The notes: a model not told the origin generated them from the letters alone. DNA of 64,000 nt from an uncultured Acidobacteriota bacterium (GCA_951812665.1 CATOST010000009.1:107383-171382), one strand, 5' to 3'. Counted from the stretch's first letter, positions 1-10,444 are shown. Numbers and translations: made by a program.

Positions 1-1048
1 TCGTCGCCTCGACCCGCACCTGGGGCAAAAAGACCGAGGATGCGGTATGCCGCAGGGTCTGGATCCAGGGCTGGACCGGAAAGACGCAGAGCCCGATGGC
101 CAGGAGGCTCAGATAGGAGAACTGGAAACTCGCCGTATGGAGGGATTGGGGGAGGACTCCCAGCGTGATCAGGGCGGCCACACCGAGACCGTTGAGGAAC
201 TGGGACTTCAGGCCCAACGAGAGGAGGAGATGGATCCAACTGGCCATGAGTCCGGCCCGGATGGCGGAGATGGGAGCCCCCACGGCAACCACGTAGCTCC
301 AGACGGCGCCCAGAGCCAGGAGGCGCCCGGCCAACCCCAGAGGGCGGGACAGGAGATGGAGAAACAGGTAGACCAGTGAGACGTGAAATCCGGAGACGGC
401 GAAAAGGTGGAAGATTCCCAGCTTCTCGATGCTGACGCGATCGACCTCATCGAGCCGGCGGGTCTGACCCAGAAGGGTGCTCAGGACCAGATTCTCCTGC
501 TCCGGCTGCAGTGTCCGCCGGCAGAAACGCTCGAACGACCGGACATAGGCGAACAGCGGACTTCGCGGATCCCACCCCGGATCCGGCCCCAGGCGCCGGA
601 CCTGGAGGTGCGACTTGAGACGCACCACTCCCACGATTCCCCGTTGCCAGGAGCGCAGGCGCAGGTCGTCCACTCCCGGGATTCCGTGGTGGGGCGGGTC
701 CTCCAGGAAGGCGCTGACCCGCAGTCTCTCTCCGTATCGGAGGTAAGGTTCCGACTCGGATCCGTCCGGAAGGGAGTAGACATAGAGAGCCACCTTCCCG
801 GGAAGGGAAAGCTCCCGGCCCGCTTGCCGAACCGAGAGCGGCGTGATCTCCAGATACAACCCCCTCTTCAGCGCAAGCGGCGGGTGATCGATCCGGCCTA
901 CCAACTCGACAGTCTGATTCCGATCGACGGCGAGTCGGGGACGCTGTTGCTCCTCGGTCAGGAGCCGGACCGTACCCACCAGGAGCGCCAGGACGAGACA
1001 GGGGTTGAAGAGACAGAAACGGCCCAGCTTTTCCAGTGGAACATCCAG
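1..1048 (-). CDS. comEC: ComEC/Rec2-type DNA uptake channel protein, N-terminal part, cut by the window edge
   Basis: Inner-membrane channel family that brings single-stranded DNA into the cell during natural competence. The minus-strand frame is open from base 1 back to a stop at 1130-1132. Reading it gives a first hydrophobic helix (CLVLALLVGTVRLL), a soluble region like the DUF4131 domain, and then the start of the membrane competence domain with GIFHLFAVSGFHVSL, close to the family signature. Several hydrophobic helices follow (residues LLALGAVWSYVVAVGAPISA and beyond). The C-terminal part lies outside the window. No ATG or GTG precedes the first helix in this frame; the CTG at 1046-1048 is a placeholder, so the start may be non-canonical or the 5' end damaged. 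The family call is firm, the start is not. Confidence 0.82.
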   Translation of the reverse strand, partial: MDVPLEKLGRFCLFNPCLVLALLVGTVRLLTEEQQRPRLAVDRNQTVELVGRIDHPPLALKRGLYLEITPLSVRQAGRELSLPGKVALYVYSLPDGSESEPYLRYGERLRVSAFLEDPPHHGIPGVDDLRLRSWQRGIVGVVRLKSHLQVRRLGPDPGWDPRSPLFAYVRSFERFCRRTLQPEQENLVLSTLLGQTRRLDEVDRVSIEKLGIFHLFAVSGFHVSLVYLFLHLLSRPLGLAGRLLALGAVWSYVVAVGAPISAIRAGLMASWIHLLLSLGLKSQFLNGLGVAALITLGVLPQSLHTASFQFSYLSLLAIGLCVFPVQPWIQTLRHTASSVFLPQVRVEAT

Positions 1049-1084
1049 TAACCTCTCTAACGCCGGAAGCTGGAAAAACTGCGA

Positions 1085-1246
1085 GGAGGGGCGATATCCA
1101 ATCGCCCCTTCCTGCGTTGGCCCGCGGGCTCATTTCATCCTGCATTCTTGCGCCTCGCGATCACTTGGGAGATCGGCGGTTGGAAACCGCCGCTTCGTAC
1201 GCTCCTTGATGCCTTGGGAGATCAGCGGTTGGAAACCGCCGCTCCG
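1085..1246. repeat. Cluster of short palindromic repeats between comEC and the VWFA gene
   Basis: Three hairpin-forming units lie here. GGGGCGATATCCAATCGCCCC covers about 1088-1109. Two near-identical direct copies of about 32 bp (CTTGGGAGATCGGCGGTTGG followed by AAACCGCCGC) lie near 1165-1197 and 1211-1244. The stem GCGGT/ACCGC closes a TGGAA (TTCCA) loop. Related hairpins occur between many genes of the window. No T-run follows, so they are not obvious intrinsic terminators. Confidence 0.7.
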
Positions 1247-1250
1247 TTCC

Positions 1251-2249
1251 TCAAAATCGAGGACTTGGCCAGTAGTACTGGCGGCGGTGGAGGATCTTGC
1301 CGGTGGGTTCGCTGCATTGGACCCGGATGGCCCGGAACTTGTGGTCCGATTCGAGGGGTGGGCGGAAGGTGAGAACGTACTGGCTCTTGAGTTCCCGGGC
1401 CAGCTCCATATACCTGTCCGTGAGTTCCTCCAGCCTCTCGGGAAAGAGGGCCCGACCCCCGGTCGCCTCGGCCAGGTGGAGCATGGCCCTCTCCTTCTGC
1501 TCGAAGTAGGCTTCGACGAAGTCCTCTTCCGGGTTCACCAACTCGGACATCACCCGATTCAGGAATTCCACCCGGTTGCTCCGGCCCACTTCGTCCTGGA
1601 TCAGTCGGGTCCTGCTGATGATGTAAAGGGCGACGTTGGAAGCGATCAGGCGGCGGACGATCTGGTCGTAGCTCTGACTGCTCTCGTTGTCCAGGCCGTC
1701 GGTGAGCAGGATGATGGCCTTCTTCCCGCTGACCCGGGACAGTTGCTTGTTGGTGGTGGTCCACAGAGCGTCGTACATGGCGGTCCGATAGCCCGGCTCC
1801 AGCTTCCTGAGGGCGCGGCGGATCGACCTCAGGCTCGAAGTCCAGTCACGGATCACCTGGACGCGGTCGGAAAAGGTGATGACGGAGAACCGGTCGTTTT
1901 TCTGAAAGGAACGGGCGAAGTCGAGGGCCGCCTGGGCGATCTGCTTCAACTCGCTGCGGATACTGCCGCTCACGTCCAGCAGGAGAGCCACATGGATGCG
2001 GTCCTGGTCCAGCACGAAGTTCTCGATGGCCCGGGGGCTGTTCTCATCCAGCAGGGAAAAGTGCTCCCGTTCCAGATGAGTCAAGAGCTTCCCCGTCGGC
2101 CCGAAGACGGTGACCGGAACCCGGATGAAGCTGGCCCGGACCCGAAATGTGGGGGGAGCGGAATCAGAGGAGGGTTGGGACTGGATGAATTGGATCGCCA
2201 GAAGCCAACAGGCGCTGAGCAGGACGACTCCACTCCGAAACCTCACCAC
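1251..2249 (-). CDS. Secreted VWFA-domain protein (Acidobacteria-type)
   Basis: A 332-residue protein with an N-terminal hydrophobic signal segment (residues 8-22). A short beta-rich region leads into a von Willebrand A domain from about residue 85. The metal-ion-dependent adhesion site looks complete: DVSGS at 92-96, the TAMYDAL threonine at 156 and the TDGLDN aspartate at 184. The protein ends with a beta-rich tail (LKSQYVLTFRPP) typical of this family. The GTG start at 2247-2249 is supported by GGAGG a few bases upstream. It lies directly downstream of gcvPB on the same strand (27 bp gap), so it may be co-transcribed, although its role is probably extracytoplasmic protein binding. Ligand unknown. 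Confidence 0.85.
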   Translation of the reverse strand: MVRFRSGVVLLSACWLLAIQFIQSQPSSDSAPPTFRVRASFIRVPVTVFGPTGKLLTHLEREHFSLLDENSPRAIENFVLDQDRIHVALLLDVSGSIRSELKQIAQAALDFARSFQKNDRFSVITFSDRVQVIRDWTSSLRSIRRALRKLEPGYRTAMYDALWTTTNKQLSRVSGKKAIILLTDGLDNESSQSYDQIVRRLIASNVALYIISRTRLIQDEVGRSNRVEFLNRVMSELVNPEEDFVEAYFEQKERAMLHLAEATGGRALFPERLEELTDRYMELARELKSQYVLTFRPPLESDHKFRAIRVQCSEPTGKILHRRQYYWPSPRF

Positions 2250-2276
2250 CGGGTCCTCCGGATCTCGGCCCTCCTT

Positions 2277-3761
2277 TTACGGTTCCTCCTCGGGACTCCA
2301 CCTCAGCACCGGGCGGCGGGCGGCCCGGGTCTCGTCCAGCCGGGTCCGTTTGGCCAGACGGGGCGCTTCGTGGACGGCCCCCGCATCCTCCCGGGCGCGA
2401 CGGTAGATCCGGACCATGGCCTCCACGAAGGCGTCCAACTCCGCCTTGCTCTCGCTTTCGGTGGGCTCGATCATCATCGCACCCCGGACGATCAGAGGGA
2501 AGTAGATGGTCGGCGGATGGAAGCCCTCGTCGATGAGCTGCTTGGCCACGTCCAGCGTCTTGACCCCGAAGGGCTCCAGGGTCTTGTCCGAGAAGACCGC
2601 TTCGTGCATGGACGGGGTCGGGTAGGGAAGGTGAAAGTATTCCTGTAGCCGGGCTCGGATGTAGTTGGCGTTGAGGACGGCGGTTTCGGTGAGCTGCTTC
2701 AGTCCGCTCCCGCCGCAGGTGAGGATGTAGGTCAGAGCCCGCACCATCATCCCGAAGTTGCCGTGGAAGGCGTGGACCGGGCCGATGGAGTGGGGCCGGT
2801 CCGAGTTGGTCCGGAATCCGTCTCCGCGCGCTTCGATGACGGGAGAGGGGAGATAGGGGGCCAGGAGTTCACGACAGGCCACGGCTCCACAGCCGGGTCC
2901 ACCGCCGCCGTGGGGGGTCGAGAAGGTTTTGTGCAGATTGAGGTGGAGCACGTCGATTCCCATGTCGCCCGGACGCGCATAGCCCATGAGGGCGTTGAAG
3001 TTGGCCCCGTCCATGTAGATGAGCCCGCCCTGATCGTGGAGGATGCGGCTGATCTCCTCGATCTGGCTCTCGAAGATCCCCAGCGTGTTGGGATTGGTCA
3101 ACATCAGGCAGGCCACGTCTTCGTTCATGCGCTCCCGCAGGATCCGGATGTCGATCCTTCCGGAGGAATCGGAGGGAATCGAGACCACCTGGTACCCGGC
3201 GATGGCGGCACTGGCCGGGTTGGTGCCGTGTGCCGAGTCGGGGATCAGGACGTAACGCCGGGGTCTTTTTTGCGCCGCATGATGGGCCCGCACCATGAGG
3301 ATTCCCACCATTTCCCCTTGGGACCCGGCCGCCGGTTGGAGCGTGGCGGCGTCCAGGCCCGTAAGTTCCTGCAGGCACTCCTGGAGCCGGTGGATGAGTT
3401 CCAGGTTGCCCTGCGACAGGGCGTCCTCCTGCAGGGGATGCACCATGGCGATCCGCGGCATGCGAGCGGTCCGCTCGTTGAGCCGGGGGTTGTACTTCAT
3501 GGTGCAGGAGCCCAGGGGATACATCCCCAGGTCGATGTGATAGTTCCAGGTCGACATTCGGGTGTAGTGCCGAATGATCTCCACCTCGCTCACTTCCGGG
3601 AAACCCGCAACCTCCTCCCGGGTCAGCCCCGGGTCCAGGATCTCCTCGATGGGCGTGTCCTCCACGTCCAAAGGGGGGAGACTGTAGGCGGACTTGCCCG
3701 GGGAGGACTGTTCGAAGATGAGCGGCTCGTTGAGGTTGTAGACGGAACTGGTTCGACTCAT
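2277..3761 (-). CDS. gcvPB: Glycine dehydrogenase (decarboxylating) subunit 2, P-protein beta
   Basis: C-terminal half of the two-subunit glycine decarboxylase, the PLP enzyme that releases CO2 from glycine and passes the aminomethyl group to the lipoyl arm of GcvH. The PLP lysine is K278 in LNLHKTFSTPHGGGGPG, the glycine-rich signature of the family, and DSAHGTNPASA (175-185) is also present. The length of 494 residues is normal for the split form. Its ATG overlaps the gcvPA stop by four bases (ATGA), implying translational coupling. Last of the four gcv genes in the operon. Confidence 0.96.
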   Translation of the reverse strand: MSRTSSVYNLNEPLIFEQSSPGKSAYSLPPLDVEDTPIEEILDPGLTREEVAGFPEVSEVEIIRHYTRMSTWNYHIDLGMYPLGSCTMKYNPRLNERTARMPRIAMVHPLQEDALSQGNLELIHRLQECLQELTGLDAATLQPAAGSQGEMVGILMVRAHHAAQKRPRRYVLIPDSAHGTNPASAAIAGYQVVSIPSDSSGRIDIRILRERMNEDVACLMLTNPNTLGIFESQIEEISRILHDQGGLIYMDGANFNALMGYARPGDMGIDVLHLNLHKTFSTPHGGGGPGCGAVACRELLAPYLPSPVIEARGDGFRTNSDRPHSIGPVHAFHGNFGMMVRALTYILTCGGSGLKQLTETAVLNANYIRARLQEYFHLPYPTPSMHEAVFSDKTLEPFGVKTLDVAKQLIDEGFHPPTIYFPLIVRGAMMIEPTESESKAELDAFVEAMVRIYRRAREDAGAVHEAPRLAKRTRLDETRAARRPVLRWSPEEEP

Positions 3762-5095
3762 ACGGTCACCGGGCTTTGCTGGAGGACGCGGATGAAGCGG
3801 TCGATCTGGCGGCGAGTGTTCTGGTCGGTGACACAGACCAGCATCTGGTCCCGGCGCGACGGAAACCAGGTTCCCAGGGGCAGCCCCCCGATGATGCCTT
3901 CCCGGTAAAGCTCCTGGTTCAGTCCCTCAGGATCGTCGACGCGCAGCACCATTTCGTTGAAGACGGGCCCCGGGAAAACGACGCGATCGGCCAACCTCCG
4001 CCTGAGGTAATGAGCCTTCTTCAGGTTCTGCTCGGCCAGTTCTCGAATGCCGTTCTTGCCCAGGGTGGACAGGAAGATGGACACGGCCAGGGCGCAGAGG
4101 CCCTGGTTGGTGCAGATGTTGGAGGTGGCCTTCTCGCGGCGGATGTGCTGCTCCCGGGTGGAGAGGGTCAGGACGAAACCGCGCCGATCTTTCCGGTCCA
4201 CGGTCTGACCCACGAGCCGGCCCGGCAGCTGCCGCTTGTAGCGGTCGCGGGTGGCGAACAGCCCCAGATAGGGCCCGCCGAAGCTCAGTGGAAGACCCAG
4301 ACTCTGCCCCTCTCCGGCCACGATGTCGGCACCCATCTCTCCCGGCGGTTTCAGCAGCCCCAGGGAGAGGGCCTCGGTGGTGGCGGCCACCAGCAGGGCC
4401 CGGCGCCGGTGAGCCAACCGGCCCAGCTCTTCCATCTCCTCCACGACGCCGAAGAAGTTGGGAGACTGGACCACCACCGCCGCCGTCCGGTCATCCAGGA
4501 GGGCGTCCACGGCCTCCGGATCCATGGAGCCGGCGGAGGTGGCGGGGACGGTGGTCACGGAGAGGTGATTTCCGGTATAGGTGCCCAGGACCTTCCGGTA
4601 GTTCGGATGGAGCGCCTCCGGAACCAGGATCCGCGTCCGGCGGGTCACCCGGGCCGCCATCATGACCGCTTCGGCCAAGGCGCTGGCGCCGTCGTAGAGG
4701 CTGGCGTTGGCCACTTCCATCCCCGTGAGCTGAGCGATGAGGGTCTGGTATTCGAAGATGGCCTGCAGAGTTCCCTGACTGATTTCCGGCTGATAGGGCG
4801 TATAGGCGGTGAAGTACTCGGAGCGCGAGATCAGCGTGTCGATCACGGAGGGGATGAAATGGTGGTATGCGCCGGCGCCCAGAAAGTAGGCGAAGTCGTC
4901 GCCGGAGGCGTTCTTTCGGGCCATGGCCCTGAAGTCGGCCAGTAGCGACGATTCGGAGAGGGGCTCCGCCAGGTTCAGCGGCCGGCCGAGGCGCACCCCG
5001 ACCGGAATCGACTCGAACAGGTCGTCCGTCTTCTCCACGCCGATGGCCTGGAGCATGACCTGTCTTTCTTCCGGAGTCAGGGAAATGTAGCGCAT
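3758..5095 (-). CDS. gcvPA: Glycine dehydrogenase (decarboxylating) subunit 1, P-protein alpha
   Basis: N-terminal-type subunit of the split P-protein, 445 residues, which pairs with GcvPB to form the active decarboxylase. It opens with the family pattern MRYISLTPEERQVML and carries AYTPYQPEISQGTLQ, the conserved stretch of this subunit, and TSNICTNQGLCAL towards the C terminus. The alpha subunit has no PLP lysine; the catalytic lysine is in gcvPB. It starts 12 bp after gcvH. The separate alpha and beta genes differ from the single fused gcvP of enterobacteria and are normal for many other phyla. Confidence 0.96.
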   Translation of the reverse strand: MRYISLTPEERQVMLQAIGVEKTDDLFESIPVGVRLGRPLNLAEPLSESSLLADFRAMARKNASGDDFAYFLGAGAYHHFIPSVIDTLISRSEYFTAYTPYQPEISQGTLQAIFEYQTLIAQLTGMEVANASLYDGASALAEAVMMAARVTRRTRILVPEALHPNYRKVLGTYTGNHLSVTTVPATSAGSMDPEAVDALLDDRTAAVVVQSPNFFGVVEEMEELGRLAHRRRALLVAATTEALSLGLLKPPGEMGADIVAGEGQSLGLPLSFGGPYLGLFATRDRYKRQLPGRLVGQTVDRKDRRGFVLTLSTREQHIRREKATSNICTNQGLCALAVSIFLSTLGKNGIRELAEQNLKKAHYLRRRLADRVVFPGPVFNEMVLRVDDPEGLNQELYREGIIGGLPLGTWFPSRRDQMLVCVTDQNTRRQIDRFIRVLQQSPVTV

Positions 5096-5107
5096 GGGCC
5101 AACCGGA

Positions 5108-5503
5108 TCAGTGCCCGGATTCCTCAGCCAGGTATGCGGCGTACTCCTCGGCGGACAGGAGTCCGTCCAGCTCCGCGGGGTCGTTCAGTTTCACCTGGAT
5201 CATCCAGCCCTCACCGTAGGGGTCTTCGTTGACCAGTTCCGGCTGCTCCTCCAAGGACTCGTTGATCTGAACGACCCTGCCCGTGACGGGGCTGTAGAGA
5301 TCGGAGACGGCCTTGACCGATTCCACGGTGCCGAAAATGTCTTCACCGCCCAGTTCGTCTCCCGTCCGGGGGAGTTCGACGAAGACCACGTCACCCAGTT
5401 CCTCCTGGGCGTGGTGCGTGATGCCCACGCGGCCCCGTCCCTCCTCCAGGATCTCGATCCATTCATGTTCTCTGGTGTATCGAAGCCCTTCCGGGATTGC
5501 CAT
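5108..5503 (-). CDS. gcvH: Glycine cleavage system H protein (lipoyl carrier)
   Basis: Small lipoylated shuttle protein that carries the aminomethyl intermediate from the P-protein to GcvT and is reoxidised by dihydrolipoamide dehydrogenase. The lipoylation site is K64 in GTVESVKAVSDLYSP, and the N terminus RYTREHEWIE is typical. Length 131 residues, as expected. It lies between gcvT (99 bp upstream) and gcvPA. No L-protein gene (lpd) is visible in the window. Confidence 0.96.
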   Translation of the reverse strand: MAIPEGLRYTREHEWIEILEEGRGRVGITHHAQEELGDVVFVELPRTGDELGGEDIFGTVESVKAVSDLYSPVTGRVVQINESLEEQPELVNEDPYGEGWMIQVKLNDPAELDGLLSAEEYAAYLAEESGH

Positions 5504-5602
5504 CTTCGCCTTCCTCAGGTTTCGGGGCCCTGATTTCCGGGCGCCCTCCCCGCTTTGGGGTGACCACTATTTACCCAACCGAGACGGAGGATTCAACATC
5601 GA

Positions 5603-6675
<1,073 letters not shown>

Positions 6676-6679
<4 letters not shown>

Positions 6680-7095
6680 TCGGAGGGCCCGACATCGACT
6701 CGGCGAAAGTGGGACTGCTGCGTCGCGGCGGAAAAGAAGATCATGCCCAAGGGGGTGAAGACTCCGGCATCGTCGGTCTTGCCCACCACGACCCCCAGAT
6801 CCTGGTCTCGACCCAGCGCCGCTTGGAAGTCGTACTGGGCGTTCAAGCCTCTGAGGTGCATGTCGCCGTTGTCGGTGGCGGGCGGATCCAGAGTGATCTT
6901 GGCTTGGACCGTGGGACCGGCGGAATGGACGCTGACGACCCGGAAATCCCCACCCGCCAGATGGTCGAACTGCTCCGTGATCTCCACCGCTTCGGACATT
7001 CCCGGAGTGGACGGGCCAGCGAAAAAGATGCTGTAGAAGATGAAGGCGGGAAGGGCCAATCCCATGAGAATCATCACTCCGGCGGCGCGCGACAT
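6676..7095 (-). CDS. Small membrane-anchored protein translationally coupled to gcvT
   Basis: A 139-residue protein not assigned to any family. An N-terminal hydrophobic helix (residues 6-26, MILMGLALPAFIFYSIFFAG) looks like an uncleaved anchor or signal. The rest is a compact hydrophilic, beta-rich domain of about 110 residues without cysteines or obvious catalytic motifs. Its stop overlaps the gcvT start by four bases, so it should be translated with the glycine cleavage operon and is probably its first gene. A structural or regulatory link to GcvT is only an inference from this coupling. Confidence 0.75.
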
Positions 7096-7304
7096 CAGGA
7101 ACCTATTCTATACAAGTCGGTGTCATTCCGGCATGAGAGTCGCCGCGCGACCCGAATCCGCCGGCATCTCACCGTCGGGTAAAGACAGGAGAACACGGCG
7201 ATTTCCCCGCGTCTGAACCTTCCGGAACCGCCCGTCGTCTATCCAAACAGGCAGATCGAGGTCGATCTGACGAGGTTTTGAACCAGTTTGCACGGAGGAT
7301 CGAA

Positions 7305-8222
7305 ATGGATAGATCGGATGACAGGAAACAGTTTGCGGATCCGTTGCTGGCGGCGGTGGGCGGAGGCCCCGACCGGGAGCCGGTTCCGTCTCGATCCCGG
7401 ACGGATCGCCTGGCCGGAGCGGTGATCTGGATGATGGTCGGCATTGGCCTGGGTCTGGGGGCGTACCTTTTCTGGGACACACAGCAGGAGATCCAGCGTC
7501 TCAACCAGGACCTGACGGAGAGCGAATCGCGGTTGGATCAGATGAAACGAACCTTGGAGAGCTCCGGCGAAAAGATTCGAACGCTGGAGGAGGGAGCCGC
7601 CAAAAGCGGGAGCCGAATCCAATCCCAGGGTAAGGAGCTGAGCCAATACCGCGGTCTGTTCCAGGGACTGAAATCGGACCAGGAGCAGCAGACTCAGGGT
7701 CTGAAGTCGCTGGCGACGAACAAGGCGGACCGGGAGGACATCACGAAGCTCCAAGGGGAAAACGAGGGGATTCGGAAAGAGAACGCAGGCATCCGGAAGC
7801 AGGTCGGCCAAGTCTCGGCCGGTCTCACCGATCTGAAGGAGATCACCGGCGTCAACCGGGCCGGCCTGGCCAATTCGAAGCGGAGGCTGGACCGCCTGGA
7901 CCGCGACCTGGATGCCACCAGCGACCGCTTGTCACAGCTCTCCCGGTCGCTGGAGCGGGAAAGGATCGAGTTCGAGCTGCAGGAAAAGGGAGGGTTCTTC
8001 AAGGTCCTCGACGTTCACTTGAATCTGCGGGACGCCAATGCCAAGAAGCAGCGGTACGATTTGGACATCTACGTGGGACGCAAGCGGATCCGGAAGAAGC
8101 ACAAGTATGCCAACGAGCCAGTCTATTTCTTCGTGGAGGGGGTCGACAAACCCTACGAAGTGGTGATCACGCGTATCGTCCGGAACCAGGTCGCCGGTTA
8201 CCTGACGGTGCCGGTTGCGTAA
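7305..8222 (+). CDS. Membrane-anchored coiled-coil protein of unknown function
   Basis: The ATG at 7305 is preferred over an upstream in-frame codon because GGAGG lies six bases before it. The 305-residue product has a polar N-terminal tail of about 37 residues, one transmembrane helix (AVIWMMVGIGLGLGAYLFW), and a long heptad-rich coiled coil from about residue 60 to 240 (QQEIQRLNQDLTESESRLDQ). A C-terminal basic beta-rich domain of about 70 residues (GGFFKVLDVHLNLRDANAKK) follows. The topology suggests an inner-membrane protein with an extracytoplasmic rod. It is transcribed away from the gcv operon. No family recognised. Confidence 0.75.
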   Translation: MDRSDDRKQFADPLLAAVGGGPDREPVPSRSRTDRLAGAVIWMMVGIGLGLGAYLFWDTQQEIQRLNQDLTESESRLDQMKRTLESSGEKIRTLEEGAAKSGSRIQSQGKELSQYRGLFQGLKSDQEQQTQGLKSLATNKADREDITKLQGENEGIRKENAGIRKQVGQVSAGLTDLKEITGVNRAGLANSKRRLDRLDRDLDATSDRLSQLSRSLERERIEFELQEKGGFFKVLDVHLNLRDANAKKQRYDLDIYVGRKRIRKKHKYANEPVYFFVEGVDKPYEVVITRIVRNQVAGYLTVPVA

Positions 8223-8558
8223 TGGCGCCGTGCAATTGGAGGGGGGACATTCTTGTCCCCCATACCATCAAGGAATCGAGGCGATTCCACCGCGTGGGTT
8301 GACAAATTCTTCAGTCATCCATTCATCAGGAAAGGCAGCAATAGAATTCCGTCGGGGCACCCCTCGTGGGTGCCCTCTCTTCTCCGAACATTTGTGATTC
8401 ACCGTAGTCCCGGACTGGACCACGTTTGCCGGAATCGGGAGTTGATCACCTGATGGCGGGTCGCGGCGCGCCTGCGGCGACCGCAGGCGTCGCCTATTCC
8501 AGACGAAGACAAACGGCCGCGTCGGCCCGACCCTGCCCGGGATTGTCACCGAGGCTCG
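8223..8558. repeat. Intergenic stretch with two kinds of hairpin repeat
   Basis: About 335 bp without a supportable gene. Near 8242-8262 is a hairpin reading GGGGACATTCTTGTCCCC. Near 8354-8383 is GGGGCACCCCTCGTGGGTGC followed by CCTC, a copy of the GGGCACCC/GGGTGCCC family also found near 11481, 21739, 27223 and 42067. Open frames that cross it translate these repeats and are not believed to be genes. Confidence 0.7.
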
Positions 8559-10444
8559 TCAGTTCGAGCCCGAACCGGAGTAGTAGCCTTGTCGCGTGCG
8601 GGTCACCAGGTCCGGACGATCCCGGATCTCGACCCGGATGGAGCGCCAGGACCGGTTTCCGTTGCGGCTGGGGGGACCGTGTAGGCGAGCAGATAGCGCA
8701 CCCGCAGATCGTCTGCGATCTCCGAGAAGATGGCAGCCAGCTCCTGGACCCGGCGGGGCGAGTAGAATCGGGCGCCCGTCTGGTCGGCGATGCTGGCAAG
8801 CTGCCTCCGCGCTTGGAGGTAGACGTTCCGGTGCTGCTGCTTGATCGAAATGGTCGGACGCCGGCTCCGTGGAATCTTCTGGAGAAGGCCCCCCGCCATC
8901 CCGCGCGGCCTCCGGCCCAGGTTGTTCCGGTGGTCCAGGAAGATGGGGTAGATCAATGAATCCGACTCCCGGATCTTTCCGAACAGTTGCCGGAACGTGG
9001 TGCGGGAACCCTCGGTGCGGTTACCGGTGAGCTGGTTGTCGACGCCGTCGGTAAAAACCACGATGGCTTGACGCGCATTGGCTTCGTCCGAATATTCGTT
9101 CAGCGAGTCCATGAGGGCGTCGTAAAGCGCCGTCCCGCCGCCGGAGTAGATCCCGTCGATGGCGGTTCGGACCTTCTCTCGATCGCTGGTGAAGGGAAGA
9201 ATCAGCCAACTGCGAGAATTGAAGGTGGCCACCGCGATCTGGTCGTTGGTTTCTGATCTCCCGGGAGAAATCGGCCGAGGCCCTTCGGAGCAGGTCCAGA
9301 TGGGGCCGGGTGCTTCCGCTCACGTCCAGCAGCAGAAGCACTCGAAACGGCGGCCTCGGTGGGTTCGAACTTCTCGACGGTCTGGAGCACGTCATCCTCG
9401 TAGACCAGGAAGTCGTCCCGCGTCAGGTTCGAGACCCTCCGGTTGTTCCTCGGGTCCCGAAACCGAGACGTTCAGGTAGACCCAGTTCACCAGGACCTTG
9501 AGAGCGTAGACGGAATTGGAAGCCGGCTTCGGATCGGATTCCGAGTCACCGGACCGCTCTTTCTCGGACCAGACTCGGGTCGCCGCGTTCTCCGGAACCG
9601 GCGGCGGAACGTCCGGTTCCCGTTTCGCCTCCGGGACCTGGGAAATGGGTCGGACTCCAGTCGGAGGAAGCACTCGTTCGACCGGCACCCGGTCGACTCT
9701 TTCCGGCCGGGTACGAATGCTGTCGGGCCGGAAGATTTTACAGAGCACGTTGCCGCTGAGACTGCTGGCGTAGAGAAGCGGTCCTCCGACACCCAGGTTC
9801 CTCTGCAGGGATCCGTTCCGCAGCTCCACGTCCCCGTTCCAGGAGAGCGTGCCACCGGCTCGGATCCATCCACGAAGGTCCAGGTCCGAACCCAGTTGGC
9901 AGGTTATTTTTCCCCCGAACGACTCCAGACGGATGTCGCCTTGGGGTTGGGTTCCGGTCCGAAAGAGGATGTCGCCGCTCTGGCTGCGAAGAGATACGGA
10001 AGAGGTCACGTCCTCCGAGGTCAGCAGTCCGGAGAGTGTCCAGGCCTGCACCGGACCTTCCAACCCGTGCAGTTCGATGGCACTATGGGTTCCCCACACC
10101 AGGATGCCGAGCGAGCGCGGAGCATGAATCTCCAGGTAGGCGGATTCGGACACGTGATCGTCAAATCGAACCGAGATCCGGGCCTGTTCCGGGCCTTCCC
10201 GGGTCTTGAGGGTGATCTTGTCCAAACGATTCGGATCGGAAGCCATCTTCCGAAACTGGAGCTTGACCCGGTCGCCGTCCCATCCTCGGATGAACGTCCG
10301 CCCGAAGTCGTTGTGCACCTGGAGAGTTCCACCCGGCGCCACCGACAGCAGTTGCTCCCCGGTGGATTCGGATGCCCAGGAGGCGGGAGCCAGGAGTAGA
10401 GTGACGACAAGGAGTGGAATTGGAGTGCCCGAGATTTGTCTCAA
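8559..10444 (-). pseudogene. Frameshifted gene: beta-repeat (DUF4097-like) secreted domain fused to a VWFA domain
   Basis: A TTG start at 10444 opens a 350-residue frame with a signal peptide (PLLVVTLLLAPASWA) and a repetitive beta-rich region (LEIHAPRSLGILVWG, SGDILFRTG) like DUF4097 adhesin-type domains. The protein continues into a VWFA domain, but four frame changes are needed: near 9460 (VYLNVSV then RDPRNNRRVSNLT), near 9346 (FEPTEA then PFRVLLLLDVSGS), near 9255 (SREI then NDQIAVATFNS) and near 8667 (AYTVPP then SRNGNRSWRSIRV). Reading through them restores MIDAS motifs (DVSGS, GTALYDAL, TDGVDN) and a family-like C terminus ending YYSGSGSN at 8559. The first three look like single-base insertions and the last like a lost C in a C-run. 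The gene is either decaying or affected by sequencing error. Confidence 0.8.

Noticed and set aside
1160..1250. CRISPR-like spacing of two direct repeats (CTTGGGAGATCGGCGGTTGG)
   Set aside because: There are only two copies, they are palindromic hairpins found elsewhere singly, and no cas genes are present.
1005..2648. 547-residue plus-strand open frame opposite the VWFA and gcvPB genes
   Set aside because: It is a shadow of real minus-strand genes. Long antisense frames of this sort are common in high-GC DNA; composition is Gly/Gln/Pro-rich with no domains.
7096..7304. Possible glycine riboswitch in front of the gcv operon
   Set aside because: No tandem aptamer-like conserved segments were found on the minus strand upstream of 7095; a covariance search would be needed to exclude a divergent one.
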